Source of the DNA: Zooshikella sp050749885
GTDB lineage: Bacteria; Pseudomonadota; Gammaproteobacteria; Pseudomonadales; Zooshikellaceae
Assembly: GCF_050749885.1 (NCBI RefSeq)
Contig: NZ_JBOIUB010000005.1
Span: 62,001-126,000, forward strand
DNA length: 64,000 nt
Direction: 5' to 3'
The notes beneath the pieces were generated by a model. It did not search any database and had not been told where the DNA came from. It saw only the letters and a list, made by a program, of their open reading frames with translations. The number at the start of each line of letters is the position of its first letter. The first letter of the stretch is position 1. A program made the translations under genes and the position numbers. Below, piece by piece: positions 54,972 through 64,000 of the stretch.

Positions 54972-55928
54972 TCATACTTCCTTCATTTTTCCTTGAGTGA
55001 CAACTTCATCACTCGTTTGCCGACGATGGTTAATGAGGTATAACGCACCAAGTACCAAAACTAGACCAATGAAATGCAAAAAGTAAATTGCTTCACCATC
55101 TAATACTCCCCACATAGTCGCTACAATAGGAATAAAGTAAGTTATAGATACAGCAAAAATCAGTCCATATCTTAGAATTAAACGACTATAAAGCGAAATC
55201 GCAACACATGTACCTAATAATGCAAGCACCGCAATGGCTAATAAAGCAACAACCGTATGATTTGTAGTGGGCAGTTGACCTGCAGAATAACGTAAAACGA
55301 TCCCTATAAATGCTGGTATAGACCATATACTGATGGAGATGGCTGTCAATCTCACTGCAGAGATATGCTTTAATCGGTAACGAATCAGGTTACTGGCAAT
55401 CCCATAGCTGATAATACCAAGTAACACAACACCACAATAAAATAGGTGATGTGTAATATTAGCTAAATCAGAGCCTGCTGATACCAAAATAACAGCCCCA
55501 ATACAACCTAAGCCAGTCCCCAGCAACTCGTTCCTAGAAAAGCGCTGATTATATGCAAAAAATGCAATAACCAAGACAAACACAGGTTGTAATGTATTTA
55601 ACATCCCCACTAAGGCACTAGGCACAACCTGTTGCCCTACTGCAAACAATAGTGTTGGAAACACACTACCAAAAAAACCTGTAAGTGCTAAATACTTCCA
55701 GTCACTAAGTGACAACTGTTTTAATGTTGGCCGTAACCAAAAATACAGTGGAATAAAGAAGAATCCTGAAAAAAAAGTACGTAACAAACCAACATCCAAT
55801 GAGCTAAACGCCGTTAAACCTTGCTTAATGAGAATATATGTACTACCCCAAATGATGGATAACACCATTAACAACAACCAAGGTTCAAGACGCATAAGCA
55901 GTTTTGTATCTTTACGATCGAAGTTCAT
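54972..55928 (-). CDS. DMT-family (EamA) transporter
   Basis: This 318-residue inner-membrane protein has about ten hydrophobic segments in two EamA repeats. The first shows LSIIWGSTYILIKQGLTAFS and VGLLRTFFSGFFFIPLY. The region GMLNTLQPVFVLVIAFFAY is the typical turn. Such proteins export metabolites or amino acids, or import nucleotide precursors; the substrate is not readable. AAGGAC precedes the ATG. A near-perfect palindrome 30 bases upstream suggests control by a small-molecule-responsive repressor. Confidence 0.88.
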   Translation of the reverse strand: MNFDRKDTKLLMRLEPWLLLMVLSIIWGSTYILIKQGLTAFSSLDVGLLRTFFSGFFFIPLYFWLRPTLKQLSLSDWKYLALTGFFGSVFPTLLFAVGQQVVPSALVGMLNTLQPVFVLVIAFFAYNQRFSRNELLGTGLGCIGAVILVSAGSDLANITHHLFYCGVVLLGIISYGIASNLIRYRLKHISAVRLTAISISIWSIPAFIGIVLRYSAGQLPTTNHTVVALLAIAVLALLGTCVAISLYSRLILRYGLIFAVSITYFIPIVATMWGVLDGEAIYFLHFIGLVLVLGALYLINHRRQTSDEVVTQGKMKEV

Positions 55929-55957
55929 TATGATGTCCTTCTCGCATGGGTTAATGC

Positions 55958-55985
55958 ACTCAATATACTTAAGAGTATATTGAGT
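55958..55985 (-). promoter_or_regulatory. Operator-like palindrome upstream of the DMT transporter
   Basis: The 12-bp arms ACTCAATATACT and AGTATATTGAGT are perfectly inverted around TAAG. It starts 30 bases before the transporter ATG, in the position of an operator. No regulator gene lies next to it in this window. Confidence 0.5.
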
Positions 55986-56230
55986 AAATATAGGACAAAT
56001 CGATAGAGAAAAGATGTTAGTTAAATGAACCCAAAAATAACAAAATAAGGCATTATTAATCTAATTATCAAAAAACACTTTCCGTTGATTTAAACAGGAA
56101 GTCATTACTATTAAAATAGTTTTTTTGCCAGATGTATTATGAATAATATAAACATTTAAATTAAAACCGCAGCATCCTTGCCATAAAAGAAAGCTTCATT
56201 AATAGCTTTCAGCCGTTTTTCAGCTATAAA

Positions 56231-56746
56231 TTAAATATCTTTTCCAAACGCTTTTTCTACAGACTTAATAAATCTACTCTGCTCATCTGTTAACTGACCA
56301 TCGGCATTTGCTATATAGTTCAGTGTTTCAACGATAGATTTTTTTTGTGCTCCAGAAAAGAGACTCTGTAGAGGGGCAACGATATACTTTACTTCTGCAA
56401 TATAATTTGCACTGTCTTTCCATAAAAAGGCCGCTGTAGTAAAAGCTTCAAGAGCCTGCTTTTCAGAAAGACAAAAAGTATGAACAAACGCTTGGATAAT
56501 TGTCTCTTTTAGCTCTTTTGTTATCTCTCCTTGTAGCTTTGCAATCCCCAAAACCAATACTGTTGCACCTTCAACAGCACTTTCCAAGCGGTGTAGAGGC
56601 TTAATTGAGTAAAGCTTTGCCCATTTATGTCTTCTGAACCAATGAAAAGGATTGAATGAGTTTAAGTCAACACCAGACTGTTGTAGCCGGTTAAAAGCCC
56701 AAACCAAAGCAGCAATTGACGTTATTAACCCGATAAGTATATGCAT
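56231..56746 (-). CDS. TerB-like protein with N-terminal membrane anchor
   Basis: This 171-residue protein has one membrane helix (about 2–20) and a helical domain (about 70–170) of TerB type. QGEITKELKETIIQAF and, near the end, LNYIANADGQLTDEQSRFI match the family's acidic metal-binding repeats. TerB-like domains occur in tellurite-resistance operons and in many single proteins thought to sense the membrane surface. No other ter gene is near, so tellurite resistance should not be assumed. Confidence 0.75.
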   Translation of the reverse strand: MHILIGLITSIAALVWAFNRLQQSGVDLNSFNPFHWFRRHKWAKLYSIKPLHRLESAVEGATVLVLGIAKLQGEITKELKETIIQAFVHTFCLSEKQALEAFTTAAFLWKDSANYIAEVKYIVAPLQSLFSGAQKKSIVETLNYIANADGQLTDEQSRFIKSVEKAFGKDI

Positions 56747-57658
56747 ATGACTATCCTGTTATACTGCAAAAATAACTACTCATAACAAAAAGTCCTTTAT
56801 AATAGCACCAGGAATACCCCATCACAATTGTGGGTTATACCTTCGTAGTTCAGTCTGCAGTCAATTATCTTCTTTAAGAAGGCTGCTTAATTAGCTTTTG
56901 TTATCAATATTTATCATTATATGCCTTTCTATAATATATCGATCACGTAAGCTTTTGAACGTGGCTAATCTGGCCTTCTCACACTAACGTTAGTGACAAA
57001 AAACGTTTTAACAATGCTAGCAAAGCCATCACGTAAAAAAGCTCTAGGCCAAAACTGCCACTGTAAGGCTGACATGCTCGAATCATGAGGAGTCCAGGCA
57101 AAGCTGACAAATCTATCAAGAGCACGTTAAAATAGTTTCATAAACCATTGAAGTATGCGCTAAGGATAATACGCATAAAAATTTCTTGTGAAAGGCATAG
57201 TATGTTTGAGTATCTTAAGCTGATACATACTTAGAAGTTTATTAGCGATCTATCAAGACTTAGTATTTAGAACGATTGTCAACCTGATGATAATTACATA
57301 TCTTCCATAAAATATAGACAGATGTTCACATTCTAATTTACGCTCTGATTTTTACTCAATTAACAGAGAAACATAAGCATTTTTCTTTTCAATATGACCA
57401 TAAGACTCATACAAAATCCACTACGTGCAAATAATATTTTATCAAGTATATCTATCTTGAGCCATTATTAGAGGTTAGAAAATAAAAAGAATCATCTAAA
57501 CAATAAATATAGGCTCACAGAATATCATTGTTAATCAATGAGGTAATATCCAATAGATTAAATTTTTTATTATGCATTACTCTAGGCATTGATAACTAGC
57601 ATCTTTTAGACTAAAAGATATACTCAAAGTAACTATACAACAGTAAATAGGTATATAA
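56747..57658. other. Long intergenic region with a 14-bp palindrome
   Basis: About 910 bases without a gene. It has a perfect palindrome CACTAACGTTAGTG (56982–56995), a size and symmetry typical of repressor or quorum-type regulator sites. Otherwise the DNA is AT-rich and unremarkable. Confidence 0.45.
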
Positions 57659-58864
57659 ATGCTCAAAAAGGCTAAGAACGTAAATGTTTGGCCTGATCCA
57701 ATTATTGAATGGGCTGTTACCTCCACTATCGATGTCAACCACCCAGTAATATGGATTAAAACACTAATTAAAAATTTATTAAGTACAGGGCTACCACTCT
57801 CTCGGATTAGAATTCTTCATCAAATTCTCCATCCTCAGTTAGCTGGAATTAGCTATTGCTGGACTCATCCCTCCCAAGATATCGTAATTAATAAACCAAC
57901 TCAGGGTCTATTAGAGAGAGAAACATACTTATCAAGCCCATTATACCTCATTTGCGAAGGTAACACCGAAAAAGTCCGCTGTCGTCTGAATCAAGTACAA
58001 AGTCAACCTGATTATCCAATACTCAATGATTTAAGAAAAGAAGGCATGACTGACTACCTCGTGCTACCACTTAAATTTTCGGAGGAACGTACGGGAGCTA
58101 TAAGTTTTGCTACCACCCACTCCGATGGTTTTTCTGATGAAGAGGTTTCATACCTACAACAATTTGTACGAGCGATAACGCGTAGTTTAGAAGTACTGGT
58201 TCTTCATGAAAAGGCACTTTCTCTCCTCAATGCTTATTTAGGTAAGACAACAGGTAATCGTGTATTAGCGGGTACTATCCAACGTGGAGATGGAGAAACA
58301 ATTAATGCTGTTATTTGGTTTTCTGACTTACGTGCTTCAACAAAGTTATCAGAAACATTACCCTCCAATGAATATCTCAACGTATTAAATCAATATTTTG
58401 ACTGTCTTGCTGGCAGTGTTTTACAGCAAGAAGGTGAAGTATTACGCTTCATAGGAGATGCTGTTCTCGCAATATTTCCTGTTGGAGAACATAACTTTAA
58501 AACATGGGATAGTGCTTGTAATGCTGCGTTGGTAGCTGTAAAAGAAGCAGATAGACAGGTCACCGCTTTAAACCAGGCACGAAAACAAGTTAATCTTTCT
58601 CCTATTAATTACGGTATTGCACTCCACATAGGTGAAGTACATTATGGCAATATAGGCACAGCTACCCGTGTTGAATTTACGGTCGTAGGTAAAGCTGCTA
58701 ATGAAGCAGCAAAAATAGAGTCATTATGCAAAGTACTTAACAAAAAAGTACTGATTTCTGAAAGTTTTACACAGTACCTTCAAGCACCATGGCGATCGTT
58801 AGGAGAACATGCACTTCCTGGATCACATCAAACTATCAAGCTATACAGTTTTGATTTTCATTAA
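57659..58864 (+). CDS. Class III adenylate/guanylate cyclase with GAF-like sensor region
   Basis: This 401-residue soluble protein has a GAF-like N-terminal part (about 40–200; DYLVLPLKFSEERTGAISFA). A class III cyclase domain follows (about 225–390). The metal-binding Asp lies in VIWFSDLRASTKLSE, the second Asp in RFIGDAVLAIFP, and the nucleotide region in GEVHYGNIGTATRVEFTVVG followed by KAANEAAKIE. In that last stretch Lys occupies the position that is usually Arg in the N-x3-R pair, a conservative change. It probably makes cAMP; cGMP is possible. It stands alone after a long gap. Confidence 0.85.
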   Translation: MLKKAKNVNVWPDPIIEWAVTSTIDVNHPVIWIKTLIKNLLSTGLPLSRIRILHQILHPQLAGISYCWTHPSQDIVINKPTQGLLERETYLSSPLYLICEGNTEKVRCRLNQVQSQPDYPILNDLRKEGMTDYLVLPLKFSEERTGAISFATTHSDGFSDEEVSYLQQFVRAITRSLEVLVLHEKALSLLNAYLGKTTGNRVLAGTIQRGDGETINAVIWFSDLRASTKLSETLPSNEYLNVLNQYFDCLAGSVLQQEGEVLRFIGDAVLAIFPVGEHNFKTWDSACNAALVAVKEADRQVTALNQARKQVNLSPINYGIALHIGEVHYGNIGTATRVEFTVVGKAANEAAKIESLCKVLNKKVLISESFTQYLQAPWRSLGEHALPGSHQTIKLYSFDFH

Positions 58865-59350
58865 GTTATTACCCTGAGAAACAATAAACACACAAAACAT
58901 AAGGAATAATTACCTTAAACTATAACCTATCATAATTTACAGCGCGGCTATACTCCTTAAAATTCTATACTCAAATAAGAGAGCTGAAGTATTTATCTAC
59001 TAGTCTATAAAAATATACCTTTTACTTAGTCATCTCCTTTCATTATGACTAAATACAAAATTTTGTTTTATAAAGGTATATATCTACTCGATTCATAGTT
59101 GTTTTCCACACTCAAGCTTGCTTTTTTATATACCCTTAACGAAGGGTTTTTATACTCAAACACTACTGGACGGTTATATTCATAAATAACTGGAGTGAAA
59201 GACGCTTTTCAATAAACACTAAAAATAACTTGTAAAGAAAATATTCAGCATATCAATTACGCCTACTATAACGCTAGTTATAGATAAATAAAGCCTCTTA
59301 ATAACCAACGAAGGAAAGAGAAAACTTGACCATAAACAAGGAAGGTTATA
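58865..59350. other. Intergenic region with one terminator-like hairpin
   Basis: About 490 AT-rich bases. No gene is seen. The hairpin at 59132–59147 is followed by T5. GGAAGG just before 59351 is the ribosome site of the protease gene. Confidence 0.45.
59132..59151 (+). terminator. Hairpin ACCCTT/AAGGGT with T-run
   Basis: A 6-bp stem with loop AACG is followed by TTTTT. It lies about 270 bases after the cyclase stop and belongs to the same hairpin type as 23767–23788 and 50555–50586. Confidence 0.5.
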
Positions 59351-61222
59351 ATGAACTCTAAATCAAAGTTAACCCTTATTAGAAATAGCATCTTAGGTTA
59401 CTTAGGTTCAATCTTTATACTAATCCATGCTAATAGTGTAATAAGTGCTGAACCTGAAAGCATAATACCAAATCAGTTTGAACAAGATCATCTTATATAT
59501 ACAACAAATGAGATGTTTAGCTTTAATATACACGAATTTATAGAAAAAAACGCGCCACATATAGTTCAATATACTGAAGTAATATCTCACTGGAGCGGTT
59601 ATTCAAGCATCAGTCCGAAAGTATTAATTGCCTTAATAGAGCAGCAGACAGGGTTAATTACTAATAAGAATTTAAATATATCTGAATACAATAAGCCTTT
59701 AGCTAACTTATCAGATAAATATGGTTTTTCTGAGCAAGTAGAAGATGTGGCCATCAAGCTTTCAACATTCTTTTATAATAATGAAAATAAAGCAAGAAAT
59801 GCGATACCAATAACGTCCACTGCACTCGAGCAACTTTTTTCCACAGTAAATCAGCAACAATATTCTGACATCACAAAAAAACAGTATACACAAGAGAAAC
59901 TCGCAAGTTTTTATGCTATCTACTACAAGTTATTTCCAAAGGAGTCACATGAAACACATGAAATTTCATCTGAAAGAAAGCAAGATAAATTAACTAATCA
60001 AAACTTGCAAAATAATCAGCTTATTATTCCTCCTGACAATCTTCTACAACTACCTTACCTTGTTGGCAGGGCCTGGTACTTTGGCGGCACACATACTAAC
60101 ACCGGTAGTGGCACGTACCCTCAATCCTCATTAGACTTAAATAATGGTGGTGTTTGGGGGTCAGATACCTCTAACAAATGGGTTGCAGCTGCAGCACCAG
60201 GGCGAGCTAAAGTACACTCATCTTGTAACCTGGAGATTGTTCATGAAGGTGGCTGGTCTACCACGTATTACCATTTAGACAATATTCAAGTAAGCACAAA
60301 TAACTCTGTTTCCCGCAACCAAAAAGTGGCTAATTACGCAGGCAATAAATCACAAGCATTATGTCAGGGAGGACACTCCACTGGACCACACCAACATTTC
60401 AGCCTTAAAAAAGACGGCCGCTTTTATCACCTTAATGATGTCAAACTTTCAGGTTTTAAAGTCCATACTGGAAGAGATAGTTATGACTCAAACTGTAACT
60501 ATTTTTGGCTTGAAAAAAACAATAATAAGTATTGTGCCTGGAATAAATTAACTAATCCTGGCGTGCCTGGTGAACCCGACCCAGATGATGATGTTGAACT
60601 AAAAAATGGTATTCCTATAACTAATATTTCAGAAACTAAAGGGGATCAAACATACTATAAAATTAAAGTTCAAGCGAATGCTTCAGACCTCATGATTAAA
60701 ATTGATGAGGGATCGGGTGATGCGGATATGTATGTCCAACCGGATACAAAACCCACATTATCAAATTGGGATTGTAGACCTTATAAGGTTACACAGCTTG
60801 AAGAGTGTTTATATAAAACTCCCAAAGCAACGACTTATTATGTACTACTTCATGCATTCAGTAATTATAATAATATAACACTCAAAGCTTCATATAAAAA
60901 CGCAGGTGATCAAGTACTAGAAAATGGTGTGCCAATAACTAACCTTAGTGCCACCAAAGGACACCAAATCTATTACCAGATTAATGTACCCGCTAAAGCC
61001 AGTAACCTGAAGATATCAGTGGATGGTGGATCAGGTGATGTTGATATGTATGTAAAATCGAGTACTAAACCAACACTTTCTGAATGGGATTGTAGACCTT
61101 ATAAAGTAACTCAATATGAAGAATGCGCTTACAATACGCCAGATGCTGCAACTTACTATATACTTTTACACGCATTTAGTGACTACAATGGCATTACGCT
61201 AAAAGCATCATACGACAATTAG
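59351..61222 (+). CDS. LasA-type M23 metallopeptidase with two PPC domains
   Basis: This 623-residue secreted protease has a signal peptide (about 10–33), a propeptide-like region to about 230, then a staphylolysin/LasA catalytic domain. Zinc ligands are seen in WYFGGTHTNTGSG with the following SSLDLNNGG (His and Asp) and in GPHQHFSL (HxH). WSTTYYHLDNIQV is the family's structural motif. Two pre-peptidase C-terminal (PPC) repeats follow, about 425–520 and 530–622, each with SGD-x-DMYV and EWDCRP or NWDCRP. LasA-type enzymes cleave Gly–Gly bonds in peptidoglycan bridges or elastin. GGAAGG precedes the ATG. It is convergent with the binding-protein gene. Confidence 0.9.
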   Translation: MNSKSKLTLIRNSILGYLGSIFILIHANSVISAEPESIIPNQFEQDHLIYTTNEMFSFNIHEFIEKNAPHIVQYTEVISHWSGYSSISPKVLIALIEQQTGLITNKNLNISEYNKPLANLSDKYGFSEQVEDVAIKLSTFFYNNENKARNAIPITSTALEQLFSTVNQQQYSDITKKQYTQEKLASFYAIYYKLFPKESHETHEISSERKQDKLTNQNLQNNQLIIPPDNLLQLPYLVGRAWYFGGTHTNTGSGTYPQSSLDLNNGGVWGSDTSNKWVAAAAPGRAKVHSSCNLEIVHEGGWSTTYYHLDNIQVSTNNSVSRNQKVANYAGNKSQALCQGGHSTGPHQHFSLKKDGRFYHLNDVKLSGFKVHTGRDSYDSNCNYFWLEKNNNKYCAWNKLTNPGVPGEPDPDDDVELKNGIPITNISETKGDQTYYKIKVQANASDLMIKIDEGSGDADMYVQPDTKPTLSNWDCRPYKVTQLEECLYKTPKATTYYVLLHAFSNYNNITLKASYKNAGDQVLENGVPITNLSATKGHQIYYQINVPAKASNLKISVDGGSGDVDMYVKSSTKPTLSEWDCRPYKVTQYEECAYNTPDAATYYILLHAFSDYNGITLKASYDN

Positions 61223-61237
61223 AGCTTAAAAAAATGC

Positions 61238-61285
61238 CAGGCATGCTTAATCACGCAGTTTTGGATATTAAGCATGCCTGATTTT
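61238..61285. terminator. Bidirectional terminator between protease and binding-protein genes
   Basis: A perfect 14-bp stem CAGGCATGCTTAAT/ATTAAGCATGCCTG has T-rich flanks on both strands (ATTTTG on plus, CATTTTTTT on minus). Confidence 0.85.
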
Positions 61286-61330
61286 GACTCTTCCACTCTA
61301 ATCAGTTAATAAACCTCTCTAAACACCATA

Positions 61331-63058
61331 CTAATCCCATGCTTTTAGAGACTCCTCATAGGATGTTGTCTTTCCGGGTGGTTCTTCATTTGATAATTTG
61401 GGTTTTGGTGCGCCAGGTTGTGATAACCAGTAATTTTCATCTTTAGGCTTATTTAACCTTGGTTCGCAACGTTCCTGACCGTTAATTGCAATTTGTTGTA
61501 AACGATTATCCATTTCTTGGGCCATTTTATTCATTGCTTGCTGAGCTGAATGAGTACCTGTGATAGCTAATGAAACATAGATCCACCATACATCGGATAA
61601 AAATGGATAATTTGGTACATTTAAGCCTGTCGGTGTCCATGAGTTTCTTGCATTACTGCGGTAAAACTCAACAAGACCGCCGTATCTATTGGCAGCCTTG
61701 GAAAATGCCTCTGAGTTTATATCCGACTTTCTGATGGGGGTTAAACCAACCAGTAACTTACGTAAAGATACCGTTTTTGATACAACAAATTGTGCATATA
61801 ACCATGCCGCTTTCCTTCTATTTAATGGTGTGTTTTTCAAAAGAGTCCAGGCACCTACATCCTGATACCCCATTTTCATTCCTGGCTCCCAATAGGCGCC
61901 TTTAGGTGAAGGAGCCATACGCCATTTAGGGATACCATCACTATCAGTGACCGGTAAAGAAGGGTCTGTCAATATTGCCGTATAAGCTGTATACCAGAAA
62001 ATCTGTTGTGCAATATTACCTTGACCAATAATGGGTAACGAAAGTCTTTCATCCATATTGATCGCTTCAGGTGGTGCAAATTTTACCAGCCATTCCTTAT
62101 ATTTTCGTAACGCATATACCGCAGCAGGACTATTTAACGCTCCACCCCTGGCAACACTTGCCCCTACTGGGTGACAGTCTATAACTCTAATCCCCCATTC
62201 ATCCACAGGCATACCATTCGGCAAACCTTTATCACCCGCACCCGCCATGGACAACCAGGCATCTGAAAAACGCCACGCTAAAGAGGGATCCTTTTTACCA
62301 TAATCCATATGGCCATAAACGGTAATCCCATCAATTTTTTTTACTTTATTAGTAAAAAAATCTGCAATATCTTCATAAGCAGACCAATTTTCTGGTACAC
62401 CCAACTCATAACCATAAATCGATTTGAATTTAGCTTTCAAGTCTGGCCGAGAAAACCAATCATGACGATACCAGTAAAGATTGGCAAACTGCTGGTCCGG
62501 CAACTGATAAAGTTTTCCATCTAACCCTGTGGTAAAACTTAAACCAATAAAATCATCTAAATCTAATGAGGGTAAGGTAACGTCTTTACCTTCATTTTTT
62601 ATAAAGTCTGTTAAATTAACGACTTTTCCAGAACGAAAATGAGTACCAATTAAATCACTATCACCAATATAGGCATCATAAATATTAACCCCCAATTCAA
62701 TCTGGGTTTCCATTTTCGTAACAACGTCATCCTCTGCCGTAGTTTCATGAACTACATTTATGCCCGTAATATCCGTAAATGCTTTGGTTAAAACATTAGC
62801 CTCATACCAATGCGTGGCAATGGGTTCTGATACAACCCGAATAGTTAAGTTTTGAAATGGTTTCGCCACACTGATAAACCATTCCATTTCATTTAGCTGT
62901 TCTTCTTTGCTTAATGTACTCTCTACAAATTCGTTTGTTATCCACCATTGAGCATCTTTCCTTCCTGCAGCACACGTCATACTCAATAGTAATAAAACAA
63001 ATATTAAGGTACCCTCAAAAAATTTTTGATGTCCAAAACAATATGACGCAGCGTTCAC
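61331..63058 (-). CDS. GlpV-like glycerol/carbohydrate ABC transporter substrate-binding protein
   Basis: This is a 575-residue secreted binding protein. After the signal segment (FEGTLIFVLLLLSMTCAAG) comes QWWITNEFVESTLSKEEQL, then TAEDDVVTKMETQIELG, DSDLIGTHFRSGK, LYQLPDQQFANLYWYRHDWF and YELGVPENWSAYEDIADFF. This pattern is the large group that includes GlpV, the glycerol-binding component of GlpSTPQV importers in rhizobia and pseudomonads. The symbol is withheld because no glpSTPQ genes are visible here. The start is a GTG. It lies 15 bases downstream of the family 3 binding protein on the same strand. Confidence 0.82.
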   Translation of the reverse strand: MNAASYCFGHQKFFEGTLIFVLLLLSMTCAAGRKDAQWWITNEFVESTLSKEEQLNEMEWFISVAKPFQNLTIRVVSEPIATHWYEANVLTKAFTDITGINVVHETTAEDDVVTKMETQIELGVNIYDAYIGDSDLIGTHFRSGKVVNLTDFIKNEGKDVTLPSLDLDDFIGLSFTTGLDGKLYQLPDQQFANLYWYRHDWFSRPDLKAKFKSIYGYELGVPENWSAYEDIADFFTNKVKKIDGITVYGHMDYGKKDPSLAWRFSDAWLSMAGAGDKGLPNGMPVDEWGIRVIDCHPVGASVARGGALNSPAAVYALRKYKEWLVKFAPPEAINMDERLSLPIIGQGNIAQQIFWYTAYTAILTDPSLPVTDSDGIPKWRMAPSPKGAYWEPGMKMGYQDVGAWTLLKNTPLNRRKAAWLYAQFVVSKTVSLRKLLVGLTPIRKSDINSEAFSKAANRYGGLVEFYRSNARNSWTPTGLNVPNYPFLSDVWWIYVSLAITGTHSAQQAMNKMAQEMDNRLQQIAINGQERCEPRLNKPKDENYWLSQPGAPKPKLSNEEPPGKTTSYEESLKAWD

Positions 63059-63073
63059 TTTAAGCCTATAGTT

Positions 63074-63808
63074 TTATTGATACTGGCTTTTTATTTTAGT
63101 CACGCTACCATCCGCGTACATTATCTTCAGAACATTTTGTAACTTCGCTATCTCTTCATCTGGCGTATCCAAGTTACATGCTAGTGCACGCAGTGTTGTA
63201 AAGTAAACTAACTGTTCTTTTAGCTTCACATTATTTTTTTTTGCATAGTACGATGAAGTAACCGTATCTGCAGCCCATACATCTATTCGTTTATTGGCGA
63301 GTTTATGTACATTATTTTCTTCTTTCGACGTAAGCCTAATGGTGTACCCTAATTTTGCTAAATAGTCCACCACCGCACTTCCACTATAACTACCTATTTC
63401 TAGCTTTTTGACATCATCAAGTGCTTTTATATTATGGGGTGAATCTTCCATTGTATAAAAGCCAGTTTGTGTGATTAGCGTCGGACTTACCCACTGGAAC
63501 AATGGTTCACGTGCCTGAGTTCTTTGCACCGGAAATACACAGTTATATTTTTCTGTTTGCGCTAAGTTATAAGCTCGACGTAGTGGTACAATTTTTATTT
63601 CAAAAGGTAACGAAGCTTTATTAAATAACATCGAAACAATATCAATACTTATACCTTTTAACGCTTTACCTTGTTTAAAGCTATAAGGAGGTAATTCTTC
63701 AGTAAACAATTTAAATTGTACTGCATAGCTATTTATAGGTATTAAGCTAAAAGCATACAGCAAAGACATATATTTTATTAGCCTACCCAATAGTTGCTTT
63801 GTCATCAT
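63074..63808 (-). CDS. Family 3 periplasmic solute-binding protein
   Basis: This 244-residue protein has a signal peptide (YMSLLYAFSLIPINSYA). The binding-protein pattern reads FKLFTEELPPYSFKQGKALK, GISIDIVSMLFNKASLPF, CVFPVQRTQAREPLFQWVSP and, in the second lobe, IGSYSGSAVVDYLAKLGY. It resembles the orphan binding protein at 46344. It is likely cotranscribed with the GlpV-like gene (15-base gap). It is a tandem paralogue of the partial gene to its right. Confidence 0.82.
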   Translation of the reverse strand: MMTKQLLGRLIKYMSLLYAFSLIPINSYAVQFKLFTEELPPYSFKQGKALKGISIDIVSMLFNKASLPFEIKIVPLRRAYNLAQTEKYNCVFPVQRTQAREPLFQWVSPTLITQTGFYTMEDSPHNIKALDDVKKLEIGSYSGSAVVDYLAKLGYTIRLTSKEENNVHKLANKRIDVWAADTVTSSYYAKKNNVKLKEQLVYFTTLRALACNLDTPDEEIAKLQNVLKIMYADGSVTKIKSQYQ

Positions 63809-63856
63809 AAATACTCTTTATTAGCTTTTAAAATAACAAACAGCATCTCACTCAGT

Positions 63857-64000
63857 TCATTGATACTTATTCATCACAGCAGAGATACTACCATCTTCAT
63901 ACATATTCTTTAATGTTATCTGTAACTTCTCAATTACTGCGTCAGGCACGCCTATATTACAAGCTAATGCCCGAAGTGTGGTAAAAAAGACCACATGCCT
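63857..64000 (-). CDS. C-terminal end of another family 3 solute-binding protein (partial)
   Basis: Forty-seven codons and a TGA enter from the right edge. The sequence VVFFTTLRALACNIGVPDAV and the later MYEDGSISAVMNKYQ align with the end of the gene at 63074, with about 25 of 43 aligned residues identical. This shows a tandem duplication. The frame runs unbroken to the window edge. Confidence 0.85.
   Translation of the reverse strand, partial: RHVVFFTTLRALACNIGVPDAVIEKLQITLKNMYEDGSISAVMNKYQ

Noticed and set aside
56231..56746. Tellurite-resistance locus
   Set aside because: Only a single TerB-like domain is present and no other ter gene is nearby; the domain occurs widely without tellurite resistance.
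1..64000. CRISPR array, prophage, integron or intact insertion sequence
   Set aside because: No regularly spaced repeats, integrase, transposase or phage structural genes were seen on either strand.

Overview
The window reads as chromosome of an AT-rich (by eye about 40% G+C) marine-type gammaproteobacterium. The gene order folD – tRNA-Arg/His/Leu – tig – clpP – clpX – lon – hupB – ppiD – (insert) – fabI – yejF/E/B/A/A – mltD – gloB – methyltransferase – rnhA – dnaQ – nhaB – fimL – nudC matches, from memory, the PA1796–PA1823 region of Pseudomonas aeruginosa. This points to Pseudomonadales/Oceanospirillales; low G+C relatives such as Zooshikella or Spartinivicinus are my guess, not a demonstrated identity. 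No CRISPR array, prophage or intact insertion sequence was seen.

Layout. 0–10.6 kb: end of an unknown gene, a glutathione S-transferase-like protein, a ProQ/FinO RNA chaperone, a large DUF3857/transglutaminase membrane protein, YjbQ, AcuI-type acrylyl-CoA reductase, SohB, an SCP2 protein, a membrane protein and NudC. 10.6–28.5 kb: fimL, nhaB, dnaQ, rnhA, a methyltransferase, gloB, mltD, a Yej-type oligopeptide ABC operon with two binding proteins, and fabI. 28.5–34.4 kb: an apparent accessory insert with a solute-binding protein, a DUF4870 protein and a large secreted ExeM/NucH nuclease, ending in a 40-bp perfect palindrome that serves as a two-way terminator. 34.5–45.6 kb: the proteostasis block ppiD, hupB, lon (with a sigma-32-like promoter), clpX, clpP, tig, then three tRNAs and folD.

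45.6–64 kb is accessory and AT-rich, with long gene-poor gaps. It holds orphan family-3 solute-binding proteins, a YiiX-like NlpC/P60 protein, a secreted beta-rich protein next to a membrane-anchored protein whose layout recalls the vitellogenin/large-lipid-transfer module, a 2OG-Fe(II) oxygenase-like protein, a frameshifted TauD/TfdA dioxygenase, a palindromic MITE-like element, a DMT exporter with an operator-like palindrome, a TerB-like protein, a class III nucleotide cyclase, a LasA-type M23 protease with two PPC domains, and a GlpV-like glycerol-binding protein beside tandem family-3 binding proteins.

The strongest undescribed signal is an intergenic stretch at about 54781–54946. It has a promoter-like element, a 5' stem, ten GGA motifs (several in hairpin loops) and a Rho-independent terminator whose loop is itself GGA. 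This is the architecture of CsrB/RsmZ RNAs that sequester CsrA/RsmA. The second strongest is the lipid-transfer-like gene pair at 49.5–52.4 kb.
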